Shown: positions 19,517 to 32,319, numbered from the stretch's first letter. The stretch is 64,000 bases of DNA from Paracentrotus lividus (GCA_940671915.1 CALNVZ010003432.1:11386630-11450629), one strand, 5' to 3'. A program made the numbers and translations. Notes: generated by a model from the letters alone, not told the origin.

Positions 19517-21013
19517 GTTAGATCAATTTCAGGATGAATTGATAAATGTGTTAACTGTTATTGTTAAATAACACAAACTCACAAAAAAATTTCACTCTCT
19601 CTCTGATAAAACTAAGTTGGAGTTAGTTCAAGCCCAGGGCCAAAAGCCCATTTGAAACTAAAAGGTTTCAAAGACAAAGTTTCATAAGTCTGCTTTTAAG
19701 TGTTTTCAGAATAAAATGAATTAGATTCTACTCTAACTTTAGTTCTGTATAGACTACACGATCACATATGTGTGCAAACCTAGTCATTAGAATGGATTGA
19801 AGCATTTATGCATTGGCCACTGATTCCCAATTGCCCTGGAAACATTTTTATGTTATAATTTATTTTAAGTTATAATTCATTCTACACTCACCTGATCTAT
19901 AACTTGAATTCTCTCTGTTGACTAAAGTAGAGGTATGGAACATTTCAAAATGATGATAACAACTGGTTTCAACTGTTTTCAACCACATTAGGCATGAGTA
20001 AGAATCCTGTCGAGCGTACTCAGCTACTGTACGTTTGAACGACGTTGAGGGCTTGCAGCCTAAAACGCTTGAATGATAAGAGGACAGAACCTATTCAATA
20101 AAGCATAAGAATATTACGAGAATTTTTGGTGATTGACTATCTTGTAATGGACAATGTTTGTTTACGAATTGTAAACGAGATTGACCCGTGGAACTCAATT
20201 GACCTCATTACAGGACTAGCCTTCTTCCAGGCCCAAAGATGATTTTTTATTGAATGGATTTTATCATAAAGTCCCAACCAATATTACTATAGATCTTTTA
20301 AATTCAGTTATGATCCAGTATTTTCATGAGAGGTGGGGGGGGGGGGGCAAAATTGGAATTCTAGATTTTGGTACACCTGATTTCCCCCTCTGTCACACCG
20401 CTACATCAAACTTTTTTTCACAGGGGGGGGGGGGGGGGGAGTGGGGAGGTCAGGTGTTATTTTTTTTTTGGCCCATCATCATAGGTCAAGTTTCTTATGT
20501 TCTATCTCTATCTGATCATTTTCATTGATTTAATGTTTTTTCAATTATGATGCGAGGTCCTTAATAGTCCACGCACTTTGTTTTTCAACTGCTAAAAAGT
20601 CAAATAATTCAAGTTTTTGTCAAAATATATTCTCTCTATCAAATGTTTAATATTCCAAAGAACATTCATTTATAGAGAAAACTATGATGGAAATACTTGC
20701 GATCGATGCCCAAGCTGAGTCGATTCCGTGACCGTGTCAATTTTGCTTTGGGGAAAATTGAACGGGTACATTAGTCAACGCACATACAGTAAATGGAATG
20801 ACAAATTTTCACTTTCCCGTCTCAAGTTTATTTTTGATGATTTAATGAAAACATAAACAACAAGAACCAATGATTTTTCTCCGAATTTTTTTGTGATATT
20901 CTCTGATAGGCTTGTTGGTTTCTGAGTGTTTCAAGAAATTGAGCACACATTACCGCGTCGATCGCACGATTAGAGGTGTGCGTGGACTAAGGTACCTCTA
21001 TCACACATGCAAT
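19517..21013. other. Gene-poor stretch
   Basis: No exon or RNA gene is seen. At 20331-20375 the text 'gggcaaaattggaattc' plus a long G run repeats the sequence at 10700-10735, so a fragment of the same mobile family is present. A second G run lies at 20424-20439. Otherwise the DNA is unique and AT-rich. Confidence 0.4.
20331..20452. repeat. Fragment of a G-run repeat shared with 10690-10850
   Basis: Both places show a G run, then 'gcaaaattggaattc', 'agattt.g', and about 60-90 bases later a second G run after a T-rich stretch. Coding is not credible. Confidence 0.5.
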
Positions 21014-21016
21014 TGA

Positions 21017-22150
21017 AGGGCCATTTCCACGGTATCTCACATTACAAATAACTGGTACCTTTCAAGATTAAGACTAGATCTTTCAAACGGTAGGATCAAG
21101 TTACTTTTGTGCACCATGTTGTAAAGCAGACGATAGACTAACCAAATGGATTAAAAAAAAAAAAAATATTGGTCAAGCTCGTTCAGATTCTTTGGGTCAT
21201 GAACTTTGGGTAACTGGCGTTACAAAAAAAAAGGACATGGTCAAATTCATGATGCAGGTTAGGGTGAATTGTCCTCAAAATATACCATGTTGACAGAACT
21301 TTTCCTTTTGATATTAATATTCTTACCTATCAACTCATCAAAGTAAAGAAAAAATTAACAGGTAAAATACAGAGAGCATTAATGCAACACTCAACACTAA
21401 CATTTCTTAGGAGTTGCCCTGTAGGGCAACCAAATGTTTGATTTTCCTCCAAAATCGTTGCCCGAAGGAAAAATCTAGTTGCCCTGCTAAAAAAACAAGA
21501 ATAATGACAACACTGAAGAAGTGATTTTTATGTAAAAAACATTGCATAAAATGTGATTTACAATTAAATCATAATGTAACCTGCTTTATAGAGTCAAAAG
21601 CCTAATACATTTAGTCTATCATGCAAGACCTTACATTAGTCCCGCAAAAAAAAAGTGGTTGCCCACTTCAGGCAACTACTTTGATCATTTCTTCCAAATT
21701 TAGTTGCCCGAGGGTCAAATCTGGTTGCCCCGGGCAACAGGGCAACATGCTAATGTTGAGCGTTGGTTAATGTCAGTAATTCGTGTTACAGTTTGTCCCT
21801 CAAGACATATTTTGAATTTTCGTACCTTTTCTGCAACTTTCGATTGAATTTTATTGTTAGTTTTGTGACTTAATTTTTCAGATTATACAGTTGAAAAAAT
21901 TGCAAAAGAAATCATAGTTCTCTGTCAGAGTCTAAAAAACTTTTAAAAAGTGCATGTAGTCCCATATGCTTCAATCTATGTATAGTATTCTTCTACAAGG
22001 ACATACAATTTGAAGGTAAAATCAATCTGTATCCCCCATTGTACATTGTAATAACAATTTAAGAAAAGTTTAATGTCCAAAATGTAACCTGAATTTGAGA
22101 TAAAGCAAAAAGAAGAACAACAAATGTCCTCCCGACCGTGGAATGGCCCT
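21017..22150. mobile_element. 1.1-kb TIR element with nested MITE
   Basis: The ends are AGGGCCATTTCCACGGT (21017) and ACCGTGGAATGGCCCT (22150), one base different in length. TGA flanks both sides (21014-21016 and 22151-22153). The interior is AT-rich without a transposase frame, and it contains a further insertion at 21385-21766. The TIR resembles the end of the 413-bp MITE at 17354, so the two may be distantly related. Confidence 0.6.
21385..21766. mobile_element. 382-bp MITE rich in GTTGCCC motifs
   Basis: The left end 'caacactcaacactaacat' and right end 'atgctaatgttgagcgttgg' form an imperfect inverted repeat. TTAATG occurs at both flanks (21379-21384 and 21767-21772). Inside, 'gttgccc' and 'gggcaac' occur at least nine times in both orientations, giving many small hairpins. 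Confidence 0.6.
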
Positions 22151-22153
22151 TGA

Positions 22154-25100
22154 GTTTTTGTAATATTTGTTCTGACCCACATGCTGCCCTTACATTTTTT
22201 TTTTTTTTTAAAGTTCTTCCCTTAGAAGTTTTTACAGTATCATATTTTTATGAATGGTTGAATAAATAATTTCATAATAATAATCTATATATGTGGGACT
22301 CTGCTTTTGAAAGTTTACTTTTGTTGTTTGCAAATTGGTGTCCAGAAATACTCTTTGTCAAGTGTCATTTGTGAAGGTACATGTATTGTACATTGATCAT
22401 GTAACCAGATCTGTTGATTATGCAATAACTTGAGTTTATTGCTGTTTCATATTCAGACATTCAGTTGCTAGGGAGGGAAAACTGTGATCATGTACTATTT
22501 AGTACTGTGAACATCTTCCATCTTATATTGAGTTTCTCTTTTTGGTTATTTTGTAAATGATTTGAATGTACTTTAGGCTTCAAGCTATTGACTAAACATA
22601 CAAAGAAATTGTTGATGAATACGTCTTTCTCGTCTTTTATTTGCTCTATTTTGTTTGATGATGGAGAAGTGCTCAAACATTTCACCAATTAGCAAACAGA
22701 ACCACCTTTATGTGGGGTCTCTTTCACAGTGTGTTAGGATGTGAGGCTACCTTTTTTTGGTGCTTGAACATGAAGTCACATTGAAAAAGAGAATTTACCT
22801 GTACACATTAACAAGATTTGTAAATAATACTGTGAATTCATAATTTATTATCCATTCAGAGAAACGATGAATTAGTGTTTATATTGCATACAGTCGGCAA
22901 GCGAGGATTAAAGCAAAGAATAAATAGTAGGCCTTCATTTACTCCTCATTAGCTTCCACTTTGCTAACTTCTTAAATATTATTAGGATTTGTTGTCCACA
23001 ATGTACCAGTGAACCTTTTGAATGTTTCCAATTCTCTTGAACTGTTAATAGAGTTAGTGAAAGAAATTATAATCATCTCAAACTTGACTGCCTTGATTTC
23101 GTGGCTAGAATTAATTTCTGGTTTGCTAGTAGTACAAGTAACGATGTTGGAAGGTGGAATACCTTCATGTACAATGTGTAATGTGCAATTTCACTATAGC
23201 CGAGAAATTCTGCACATTTTTATTCATTAACATCATCAATGAAGTAAGTGCATACAATGTGTTTGAATCGATATTATGAGTACATGTCCACTGGTGAATT
23301 ATTCTGTAATGGATATATTTATAAAGAAAGACCAAATTCTTAGTGAAGTGAGCTGTGAAAGGTGGAATATGATTTATAATGTTCTTGTGCATCGGGAGAA
23401 AGAGAGAGAGAGAGAGAGAGAGAGGGAGGGGGGGGGCGCGGGCGGGAGTGACCATTTTCATTGTCCAGTACCAGTATGCTTATTTTTTTTTAATGAAATA
23501 TTTTCAGACAGGAAATTTCAGAATCGAGTGAAAAAAATATCAGGGAGAAATAAAAGTTCTGGGGGCCATAGTCCTCAATGTGTACATTATTTCCAATTTA
23601 TTCATAATCTACATGTATGTTACCACATAACCCTTTCTTTTAGAAAATTCTTACTTTTGTAGGAATAGAGTTAGTATGACACTTTGATGTACATGTACAG
23701 TTGTACATGTAGGTGCATGGTAATTTAGATTTAGATCATAACACAAGGGGGGGGGGGGGAGCGTGTTTCAAAATGCCTGACCCGATAATTGTTTAACATG
23801 TTCATTTTATTTATTTATTTTTTTGGTTGTATATAATGTCACAGGTTTGACCCGAGAAAACTCATGGCAGTCTATTTAGTGATAACGAAATAATATCGGA
23901 GGTTTTAATTTTTGCTGCTACATTGGTGCTAGGTTCATTTTCAAACAGCCAAAGATGGTTTGCTTGCACCAAAATGCAATAAATTCTTTTATTAACATCT
24001 CCTATATATTTTGAAGGGACATATCGATCAGTTGAGAAAATATGCAACACAAACACTTCAGTCGGGAATACCTTTCTTTAAAGGTCGCATTTGAATTAAA
24101 AAATTCATAAATCTAGATCTACATCCAGGGAACATGGATAAAAAAGAGCCTTTTTTGGGACACCATTCATGAACATATACATCAGTCTGGTCGAGTCGCT
24201 TCATCACAGAATCTGGAGCAATCTTTATTGCCATGGCAACTGAATATCATGCTGCACTGTGCCTTTTCTTCCTTTTGTATTGGCCTTGAAAGGGTGGCAT
24301 GGACCGTTGTTGAGTAGCTCTTTGTGTGTACAGAAGAGTGAGAGATCATTCTTGAAACGGAGCTCTGCATATATATGTAGTTTTGATATCACTCAATTTG
24401 ATAGTGTGTACATGTAGGCTAGTTCACCTGTTGCACCCGATCGATGGTCAATGTAGCCTACATTTACTGTACATGTATTCTTTTTATAGCATCCTACATA
24501 TGTCATTTTTTTTTGTATGGGGCAGGGGAATGGGGAGGGCTAACTATTAAAATGAAAATGTTGTACATGTACATGAACAGAGTAAATACATGTGCAGTCT
24601 GTGTAAAAAAAAAATGGTACAGTCGAAAAAAATTTATTTAGGTGTGAAATATTTTCAAATAATGTGTGTATGTGGTACCAAAATAAAGCCAAAAGATTTT
24701 CCCTGCTGATACGCTTTGTTCTGTATAATTTGCTTTCGTAAAACAAAAGTTATGCTAAATTTTGTGCGACGAGGAACAACTCGAAATTGAGCATTTGATA
24801 GCCATTATGCGAAACCTATACACAAAGGCATGGGACGGCGTGCGAAAAATGGAGTTTTCTTGATTGTAGAAAACTAGTCATATCTCAAAAACTAAAATAC
24901 CAAATTTGATGAAAAAAATTGCAGAAGAAAGTCTGATTTTCCTGCTTTACAAAAATATTAAACAATAACAGGATGTGATTAATCTTCATACTATAAATGT
25001 TTTCCACTTGTACCATTTTATTTGACACAGACTGTATATTGTACATGTACATGTAGGTCATTTCTATGGGCAAGGTTAAAGCTGGGTTGTAATTTTGGAA

Positions 25101-25870
25101 AAATTGTATAACTTCAAATGGTCTCTTTTGATACACAACAAATTATATAAAAGGGACCATTACATCATTTTTTTTTACAAATTAAATTTGCGTAAAAATA
25201 TTACTTTAACTGTTTGGGCAGATCTACATGTAGCACCCTCTATTGGCATTGATATTATTTCCATCAAAATACATGTATTCCTTCTGAATAATCATTTCAT
25301 AGATTTAATCTAATATGTACAATGTATGTCAAAGATATTATCCTAAAATTTTCTTTAGCATCCATGCCTGTAAAGTTATATAAAGAGAAAATATAGCCAA
25401 TTTTCTGTGATTCCAGCTAATTTTTTATATACACATTAATATGATTTTTAGGTCTCATTTTTCAAGTGATACCTGTTTTAAGCAAACTAAATAGTTTAAA
25501 TTTTGACATTTAATGTATTCATGTGTAATGATGATAATGATAATTTGGTAATAAATACATGTACATGTGTACATGTATATATTTTGAAGAACAATTTGCG
25601 TTTTTGTGCAAAATGTTGAAAGTGCTATACATGTATGTATGCCATACATTTGTATGTCTTGTAAACTTGTATAGGCAAGGCCTATCTGTTTATTATGAAA
25701 CTAATTTGATTTCGGAGATTCAGTGATTTTTTAATGGAATGCCGCGTACATAGACATGCCTGTAGTCTTAGCAGCTTGAATATTGGATTCTTAGAAGCAG
25801 AAGGATACTTTTGTTGCCCTTTACATCAGGTTTTGTCTTTCCTGTTCTACCACAGGTATCCAGTGCACGG
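22154..25870. other. AT-rich stretch without supported genes
   Basis: No exon with paired splice sites was found. TACATGTA/TGTACATG motifs become frequent from about 22380 onward. Simple repeats include a (GA)n tract at 23399-23427 and a G run at 23749-23760. Short open frames such as 23009-23230 and 25095-25313 lack domains. Confidence 0.4.
23399..23427. repeat. (GA)n microsatellite
   Basis: A perfect AG dinucleotide run followed by a G-rich tail. Confidence 0.95.
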
Positions 25871-25874
25871 TTCT

Positions 25875-26265
25875 AGGACAATTACCCCCTGGACAATTAC
25901 CCCCTCGGACAATTTACCCCTCGACATTCCGACAATTACCCCCGAGGACAATTACTACCCCGGACAATTACCCCCGGACAATTACCCCCGAGGACAATTA
26001 ACCCCCCCCGAGGGGGGACAATTAACCCCGGACAATTACCCCCCGGACAATACCCCCGACAATTACCCCCCGGACAATACCCCCCGGACAATTACCCCGC
26101 CGGACAATTACCCCCGAGACAATTACCCCCTAGGACAAACCCCGGACATTACCCCCGGGACAATTTACCCCCCGAGGACAATTCCCCCGAGACAATTACC
26201 CCCCGAGGACAATACCCCGAGAGTTACACCCGATCAACTACCCCCCGACGACAATTACCCCCTCA
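25875..26265. repeat. Left-arm minisatellite of foldback element 2
   Basis: About 24 imperfect 'ggacaattaccccc' units with variable C-run length and occasional 'gag' insertions. Confidence 0.9.
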
Positions 26266-27023
26266 CAGGCATTGATGTTGGAATCAAGCGGCGCCATTGC
26301 GGGTCTCGCCGGTGTCGCAGGTTTTCTAATTATTTTCTACTTTATTTTATCATAATGAATATCTTTTCTCTTTCATATTTCTCTTCTCCTTTGCTCTCTC
26401 TCACTTTTCTCTTTTCCCTGCTTTTTTCTCCCCTCTCACCATCTGCGCCATTGAAAAAAATGGGGGGGCTTGAGGCCAAAGCCCCCCCCCGTTGGATACT
26501 CTATATGCATCAGAAAATAATGTAACGCGGCCCTATATTACCTTTTATTTCATTGAACAATTTGACATTTTGCAAGGCCAAATAACATAAATATCACACA
26601 TGTTGAATATCTCTGATTCATCTCTGATTCAATGATATGATTTTTAATTATTTGTTTAATTTCACGAAAAATGCGATAAACCTTGGTATGAACCCATGGT
26701 TTCTAAGGGCGGCAATAAAGGTCGTATGTATAACTATAAATTAACAATATTAAGTGAAATATAACTAAAGCTAATATCAATTTATGTATAAGGTTATCTA
26801 AAATTAATATCTCATAGCTTATTCGTATGCCAGATGACCGCGCAATGAACCATGGTTTTCGGACCACTATTGTTTGCTGATTACGTTAGGGAATATGGGG
26901 CCGCTTTACTATTTTCTGAGTTAATGTGTATCAACAGGGGGCTTGGGATGCAAGCGCCCTCCCATTTTTCATGGGCAGGAAGGCGCCTGCTAAACAAACA
27001 AAAAGGGTGAAGGAGGGGGGGGA

Positions 27024-27320
27024 TGTGGTGTGTCGTATGGGATAGTCGGCGGACTGACGATCACAAGGTACGCGGTTCGAATCCCGTCCATTCCACTAAT
27101 GTCCTTTTGCAAGATATTAATCTGCAAATTTGCCAGACTTGACCTAGTAGGTAAATGGGTACGGTAGAAGAAATTCCTCGAATGGGCTAAAGCGCCCTTT
27201 TAAGGGCAGCTACTGCTATAGCCGTGTAATAATATTAGCTGCGCCACTGAATAGTTTTACTAGATTAGTCGGCGCATTATAAATGCTTAATATTGATATT
27301 ATTATTAAATTATTATTAAA
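27024..27320 (+). mobile_element. tRNA-derived SINE inserted in the foldback arm
   Basis: The head has a perfect RNA polymerase III B box GGTTCGAATCC (27074-27084), with an A-box-like 'gggatagtcgg' about 35 bases upstream. The body contains 'taggtaaatgggtac', 'gaattcc' related text, 'gggctaaagcgccc', and a 'gcgcattataaatgc' motif, and it ends in ATT/TTA repeats (27285-27318). This layout is typical of sea urchin and other marine invertebrate SINEs. It is not a functional tRNA gene, since the acceptor stem and anticodon arm do not pair well. Confidence 0.75.
27074..27084 (+). promoter_or_regulatory. Pol III B box of the SINE
   Basis: GGTTCGAATCC matches the B-box consensus exactly. Confidence 0.75.
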
Positions 27321-27527
27321 GAAAGAAGAAGAGGAAAAAAAAGGAAAAATAAAGAAAGTGTGTGTGTGAGAGGGAGAGAGAGAGAGAGAGAGAAGAGAGG
27401 CAGAGATAGAAAAAGGAGGAAAGATAATAAAAGAAAGGGAAGAGAATAGCCATTAAGATAGATAAGTAAAATATTCAAACCTGCGAGCGAGAACTCATGG
27501 CGCACTTGATTCCAACATCAATGCTTG

Positions 27528-28076
27528 AGGGTAATTGTCCGTGGGGTAATTGTCCGGGGGGTAATTGGTCACTGGGGTAATTAGTACTTGTCGGGGTAAT
27601 TGTCCGGCGAGTGGGGGTATTGTCCGGGGGGTAAATTGTTCCTCGGGGGTAATTGGTCCGGGGGTAATTGTCCTCCGGGGGTAATTGTCCCGAATAATCG
27701 GGGGTAATTGTCCGGGGTAATTGCCTCGGCGTATGCCGGGGTGTGGGTAAATGTCCTCGGGGGATTGTCCTCAGGGGGGTAATTGTCCGCGGGGGGTAAT
27801 GTCCAGGGGGTAATTGTCCTCGAGGGGGTAATTGTCCTCAGGGGGGTAATTGTCTGGGGGCTGAATTGTCCGGGGGGTAATTGTCCGGGCGTAATTGCCG
27901 GGGGGTAATGTCCGGGGGTAATTGTCCTCGGGGGTAATTGTCCGGGGGTAATTGTCCGGGGGTAATTGTCCTCCGGGGGGTGAATTGTCTCAGGTAATGG
28001 CCGGGGGTAAGTTGTCTCGCGGGGTGTTTGGGGTAATTCCGGGGTAGTTTCCGGGGGGTAATTGTCCGGGGTGGTA
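27528..28076. repeat. Right-arm minisatellite of foldback element 2
   Basis: About 35 imperfect 'ggggtaattgtcc' units, inverted relative to the left arm. Unit length and G-run length vary strongly. Confidence 0.9.
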
Positions 28077-28099
28077 ACTTGAGCCGCGGTACTTCACGT

Positions 28100-29100
28100 C
28101 CGCTCGGACGAATGATCAAGAACGTTTTAGGTTAAATTGCCTGATACGCCAGTGCACATTACACGGTTGTACGGGACAAGAAATCAATGAAATTTTATCT
28201 CCAATTGCCTGATCCTGAAAACTTAAAATCACTCCTGATTTACATATCTAGGGTCTTCGATGTTGATACAATGAACATCCAACGAACCCTTGATGGGATT
28301 GCCTTACTGTGTATGTACATTGTACAAGATCTTTTCTATAAAGCCCTGGAGAAGTTTAAGGTGATCGGTTGTCTCCAATTAAATACAGCGTACAAGTAAA
28401 TAGTGAGTGTTGTAATATCTGGTTTCTTTTAAAGCATTATCAATATCACAGAAATGGATTAAACTAGGGATGAATATCAGAATAATGATAATGAACTATT
28501 TGTAGGAATTTCCTCTCTAGAAATACATTGTGCGTTTTACTGACTTGAACTTCATGTATAGGCCTACATTGTACTTTTATTTTTCACCCTGTCATATGCT
28601 GTTTGCACACTACATGTACATTTAATAGGAATATGGCCGTCATTTCATCACTGAAACTGTACACTGTACATGTACATCCATGCAAATTTACTTACAAGTA
28701 TGCATATGTATTTGCAATAGGATTAGGAATGATACTTTGTGAAAATGTATTGAAAGGCTAAAAAGAACAGCTTAGTAGATAGAATGCACATACATGTATT
28801 GCAGAGGATTGAAAAAAGTAGGTCTTGTTGCAGTAATCATGCAAGGATAGATTTTCAACTTGAATTAATCACATTGATTAGTATCGATGCTGTGTGCTCT
28901 GGTGGGCTCCAATTAATTACTTGTACAACAGCATTACGACTCTATAGCAACGTAAACAATTTTCACATGTTGACTGCCAAGGGCCAGAATGCTGTGATCT
29001 TAGGTACTTTTAAATCTATTTCGACACCCTCTGCATGAATATCACATTATTTTGTAGTTCTAACAGAATAAACGAAGGAATATTGTGCTATTGGTTTGAC
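28100..29100. other. AT-rich stretch, one weak coding-like frame
   Basis: The 70-codon frame at 28187-28399 (KFYLQLPDPENLKSLL...) has a balanced composition, but no acceptor/donor pair frames it and no family is recognised. I leave it uncalled. TACATGTA motifs are frequent. Confidence 0.35.
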
Positions 29101-29102
29101 AT

Positions 29103-29390
29103 TACATTACAATGCTAGTGGCGGTCCAAATTGATTGTATAATGATTCAGCTATTTTAGGTGAAGTACAAGAAAAATGATATGTTGTCAATGTCATAAAA
29201 AAGCAAAAAACAATATAACTTTAACTACATGTACCAAACAATAATGTACATGAGAATTATGTATCTGCTAGTGGTGGTCCAAATTAATTGTATAATGATT
29301 CAGCTATTTTAGGTGAAATACAAGAAAAATGATATGTTGTCAATGTCATAAAAAGGCAAAAAAAAATATTACTTTAACTATCAAACAATA
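29103..29390. repeat. Two-copy direct repeat, ~160-bp period
   Basis: 'gctagtgg.ggtccaaatt.attgtataatgattcagctatt' and the following text through 'caatgtcataaaaa.gcaaaaa' occur at 29113-29215 and again at 29270-29368. The copies differ at a few bases. No coding potential. Confidence 0.9.
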
Positions 29391-29954
29391 CATGAGACTT
29401 GTACTAAACAAATTATAGGAAATTGCTAGTTTTTAAAATCTATTTGATTGTACACATACATGTATGCTTGTACATGTATCGGTGTATAGTGTAATGATAA
29501 GCATTTTTTTTGGTACTGGATGTCTATGCTGCCATCATGTATGTAGGAAAAATTCATGACGTACTTTGCAATTAATTTTTCAAAGCATCTACATCACAAC
29601 ATGCATGATTTGACATTGATGCTGTTAATCAAATCATGCATTTCTTTTGACTTGTTATTTTTACATGTAATTATATACAAGAAAGAGATTGTAATTCAAA
29701 GATAATTCAATTTTGTTGCATTCCCCAGCATGTACATAGCTAGATCTACAGAAGTACATGTACATACACAGTATTAATTACAAGTGCACTGTACATTTTT
29801 ACAACGTACAGTGTACGCAATTGGTTTGTTTAAATATTTCGGAGTGGTCATGACATCGTGTTCAGCTTCCACAGTGTATGTATTTCATTATGATTGAATC
29901 AGTGAAATCATGCATACTTTGATTAATCACTAATCCAACATGTACATTGTACTT

Positions 29955-30200
29955 TTCTTCTTTAAAAAGGCACATTTGGCTGCTAAAAAGCCAACAGACT
30001 CTTCCTTAATTAAGACTCTGCCTGAGAGCTGCATTGGAAAACTGCTTGGAATTATATTTAGGAATTCAAGAGAAAACAAATATACAGCAAGAGGCTTGAC
30101 AGGCGTGCTGTGCGACAATGGTTCTCGTGCCTTATGGTATTTGATTAAGACTTCAACATCGGGAGAAGAAGAAAACCCACATCCGAGGCTGAGATAAAAA
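29955..30200. other. Balanced-composition island, possible conserved non-coding element
   Basis: This ~245-bp block has less AT bias and no simple repeats, unlike its surroundings, and contains homeodomain-like core TTAATTAAG (30006-30014). An 85-codon plus frame and a 97-codon minus frame cross it, but neither has splice sites or a recognised domain. Regulatory function is inferred only from composition. Confidence 0.25.
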
Positions 30201-31681
30201 TGATCATGAATGCATACACACATTCACAAACACACTCGTACTCACGGCCTAGAAAGGATAAATTTAGCCCAAACTCACAGCATTGCAGTCCGGCTAATTA
30301 GGATTAATAATCCCACTTTGTATGTAGGATTGCTGTGAATGGCATTTCAATTCCACCGTTTCTTAATCAATCATGTACATGTACAGTACTTGAAGTCAGA
30401 ACTGCCATTACTTCTCAAAAGTTCAATATTTATTTTTAGGAAGGAGGGGGCCTGGGACTGAGTATTACTTTCACTCATGTTTTTAATTACCAGTGTAGCT
30501 TATAAATCTCTTCCTGGATGCTTTTCTCTTTTTGGGAAATGTGAAATAAGTTTTTGTATCTTGGCTTACCTTCGACAAAGTGTGACCCCTCATATAATTA
30601 TGGAATTGAACTGATTTCACATTTTTTAATTCCAAGTTCATGTTTGGCTCAGACGTGCTACACATTGTAGATCACATCATCTCTACTTTCTAGCATAAAT
30701 TTATCCGGTGTGGTCATATACAAAATGTAGATATCGAGGTGGTGTTAATCTACATTTAAGTTAGTTTTTTCTTTCTTATAATGCAGAGTGATTTTGTAAT
30801 TTGCATCCCATCCTTCATGTACTGTCAAGCAATGCTGCAGCCTCTGCCAAAAAGAAGACATGTTTGTCAGTATTGGTTACGTCAGAATAAAGGCTAATTG
30901 ATTCACTGCCCACACATCATACCCTATACATCCGTATGTACTGTACCTTTAGCAGGTGCCTGGTAAACAAGGGCTCCAGTTTTGAACTTTATATAGACCT
31001 CAAAATTTAAAGATTTAAACAGGGTCTTTCCACAAGGCAAATTATTCTAATATGGTATTTTCTTTTATCAGGATGTTTTGATGCAGACAAACATCCTAAA
31101 GAAAGAAAATTACGTTATGAGAAAAATCAACCTCGTGGGGAAAATCCTCGGCCTCATAGACCCTCCCCATTTAAACAACCATCCAGGGCCACTTTTGTGC
31201 ATGCTCAAAGAAATAGCAATGCATGTATGTATGTAGACGCCATTTGAAAATTATAAGCGCAGTTAAAGCCCTAGTTACATAATTATGTTACTGGAGATAC
31301 AGGAGAATGATAAATCATGTTGGAAATGGAATGTTAATAAGAATGAAAATTTACATATTGAACTTGTTGAGAGGCAACTTGATTTCCCTTTTTTGCAAAG
31401 TATTTTACGTGTACATCAAATAGTGACCGAGGTAGAATTGTGGCTTTAAGTTTTATAGGCAGTTGTCTGTATCACACATGTAGTAGAAGACAGTGTAGAT
31501 AGGTGACCATTGTACAATGTACTTGCAGATCTTTATAGAAAGGGTGTTCACTTTGACTGTAATGTTGTCTACTGAGACCCAGAAAGGTGTGCATGATTGA
31601 AATAATTCCCTCTTCAAGACACTTCTGGTAATCAGTGGACAGAACGTAACTTGATCTTATGAAGATATGAACACATTGATA

Positions 31682-31829
31682 CAGTGCAAAAATGATGGTG
31701 TTAAATTGGTGTTAAATTAACACCACTGCTGTTTATATGTGATAACTTTCATGATGGTGTTGTCCTATTTAAACACCAGTGGTGTTGATTTTAACACCAA
31801 TTTAACACCAGTGGTTTTTTTATGTAGTG
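31682..31829. mobile_element. 148-bp TA-flanked MITE ('ggtgttaaattggtgtt' family)
   Basis: The ends are CAGTGC...(left) and ...GTAGTG (right), with TA on each side. The arms contain repeated 'ggtgttaaattggtgtt' and its complement, so the element folds nearly end to end. A related copy lies at 60337-60480. TA duplication suggests Tc1/mariner mobilisation. Confidence 0.75.
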
Positions 31830-32200
31830 TAGGCCTACAAACTATGAGTGCATGTACATTTCTTTTCAAGGTTTCTTGAAATAAAACCCTTGCATTGTAG
31901 ATTACACTATATGTTATATGTGTAGTATATGTGAACACCTTTGTACAACGAAGGTTGCTCATATATCATGTACACTAAAATATGTGTCAAATGCACATGG
32001 TATGCTTTATAACATGAAATTAAAACAGCATGGGTGTGGGGGTGGGGGTGGGGGTGGATGCGCTCTAATATTATCCTCTGGTTATTCACAATTATGATAT
32101 TCATAATTGCTCTTAATCCTTTACAAAAAAAATCCAAAGAACATTTCTTTTTAACACATTTGCATCTATGGTGTAATACATCATGTGCTGTACATTGTAG

Positions 32201-32319
32201 GTCTTCCTAGACAAGTTCCTCCTTTCATATCTTGCGGAAAGACTTGATCTCGATAAAATGATAGCAACCCCTCGCACTCCTCAAACGCTAATGGATGTTC
32301 GTCAAGCAGAAAGTGAGAG
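32201..32319 (+). CDS. Possible internal exon of an unidentified gene
   Basis: A 119-bp open segment is preceded by 'tgctgtacattgtag' (acceptor AG at 32199-32200) and followed by a GTTTGT donor at 32320. Only one frame is open. It reads VFLDKFLLSYLAERLDLDKM and then IATPRTPQTLMDVRQAESE plus a split Arg codon, a composition typical of a charged helical protein and unlike the flanking AT-rich DNA. It could be an upstream exon of the gene at 39235-43869 on the same strand. The phases do not join directly (it ends in phase 2 while the next exon's best frame starts at phase 0), so an exon between them, a sequence error, or an unrelated gene must be allowed. Family not recognised. Confidence 0.45.

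Larger units (their letters stand above)
25875..28076. mobile_element. Foldback element 2 with 'GGACAATTACCCC' arms
   Basis: The left arm (25875-26265) is a tandem array of 'ggacaattacccc(c)', about 14-18 bases per unit. The right arm (27528-28076) is the same unit in inverted orientation, 'ggggtaattgtcc'. Inward from the arrays both sides share 'cattgatgttggaatcaag' (26270 and 27501, inverted), CT/GA-rich blocks (26360-26430 and 27355-27450), and 'attttctga'/'ggccgc' blocks (26470-26540 and 26890-26990). The centre lies near 26760. The right arm is longer because of a larger array and a SINE insertion at 27024-27320. There is no coding sequence. The open frames of Pro-Arg-Gln-Leu type come from the repeat. 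Confidence 0.8.

Noticed and set aside
25734..26525. 263-codon Pro/Arg/Asn-rich frame
   Set aside because: Most of it is the translation of the 'ggacaattacccc' array. The flanking parts have no domain or splice support.
27040..27100. tRNA gene
   Set aside because: The B box is perfect, but the acceptor stem and anticodon arm do not pair, and a SINE body and ATT tail follow. It is the head of a SINE.
28187..28399. 70-codon frame starting KFYLQLPDPENL as an exon
   Set aside because: The residues look plausible, but no acceptor/donor pair frames it and it ends with an ordinary stop. Evidence was insufficient.
29940..30223. Overlapping plus (85 codons) and minus (97 codons) frames as a gene
   Set aside because: No splice pairs, no domain, and open frames on both strands. 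The stretch is better explained as non-coding DNA of balanced composition.
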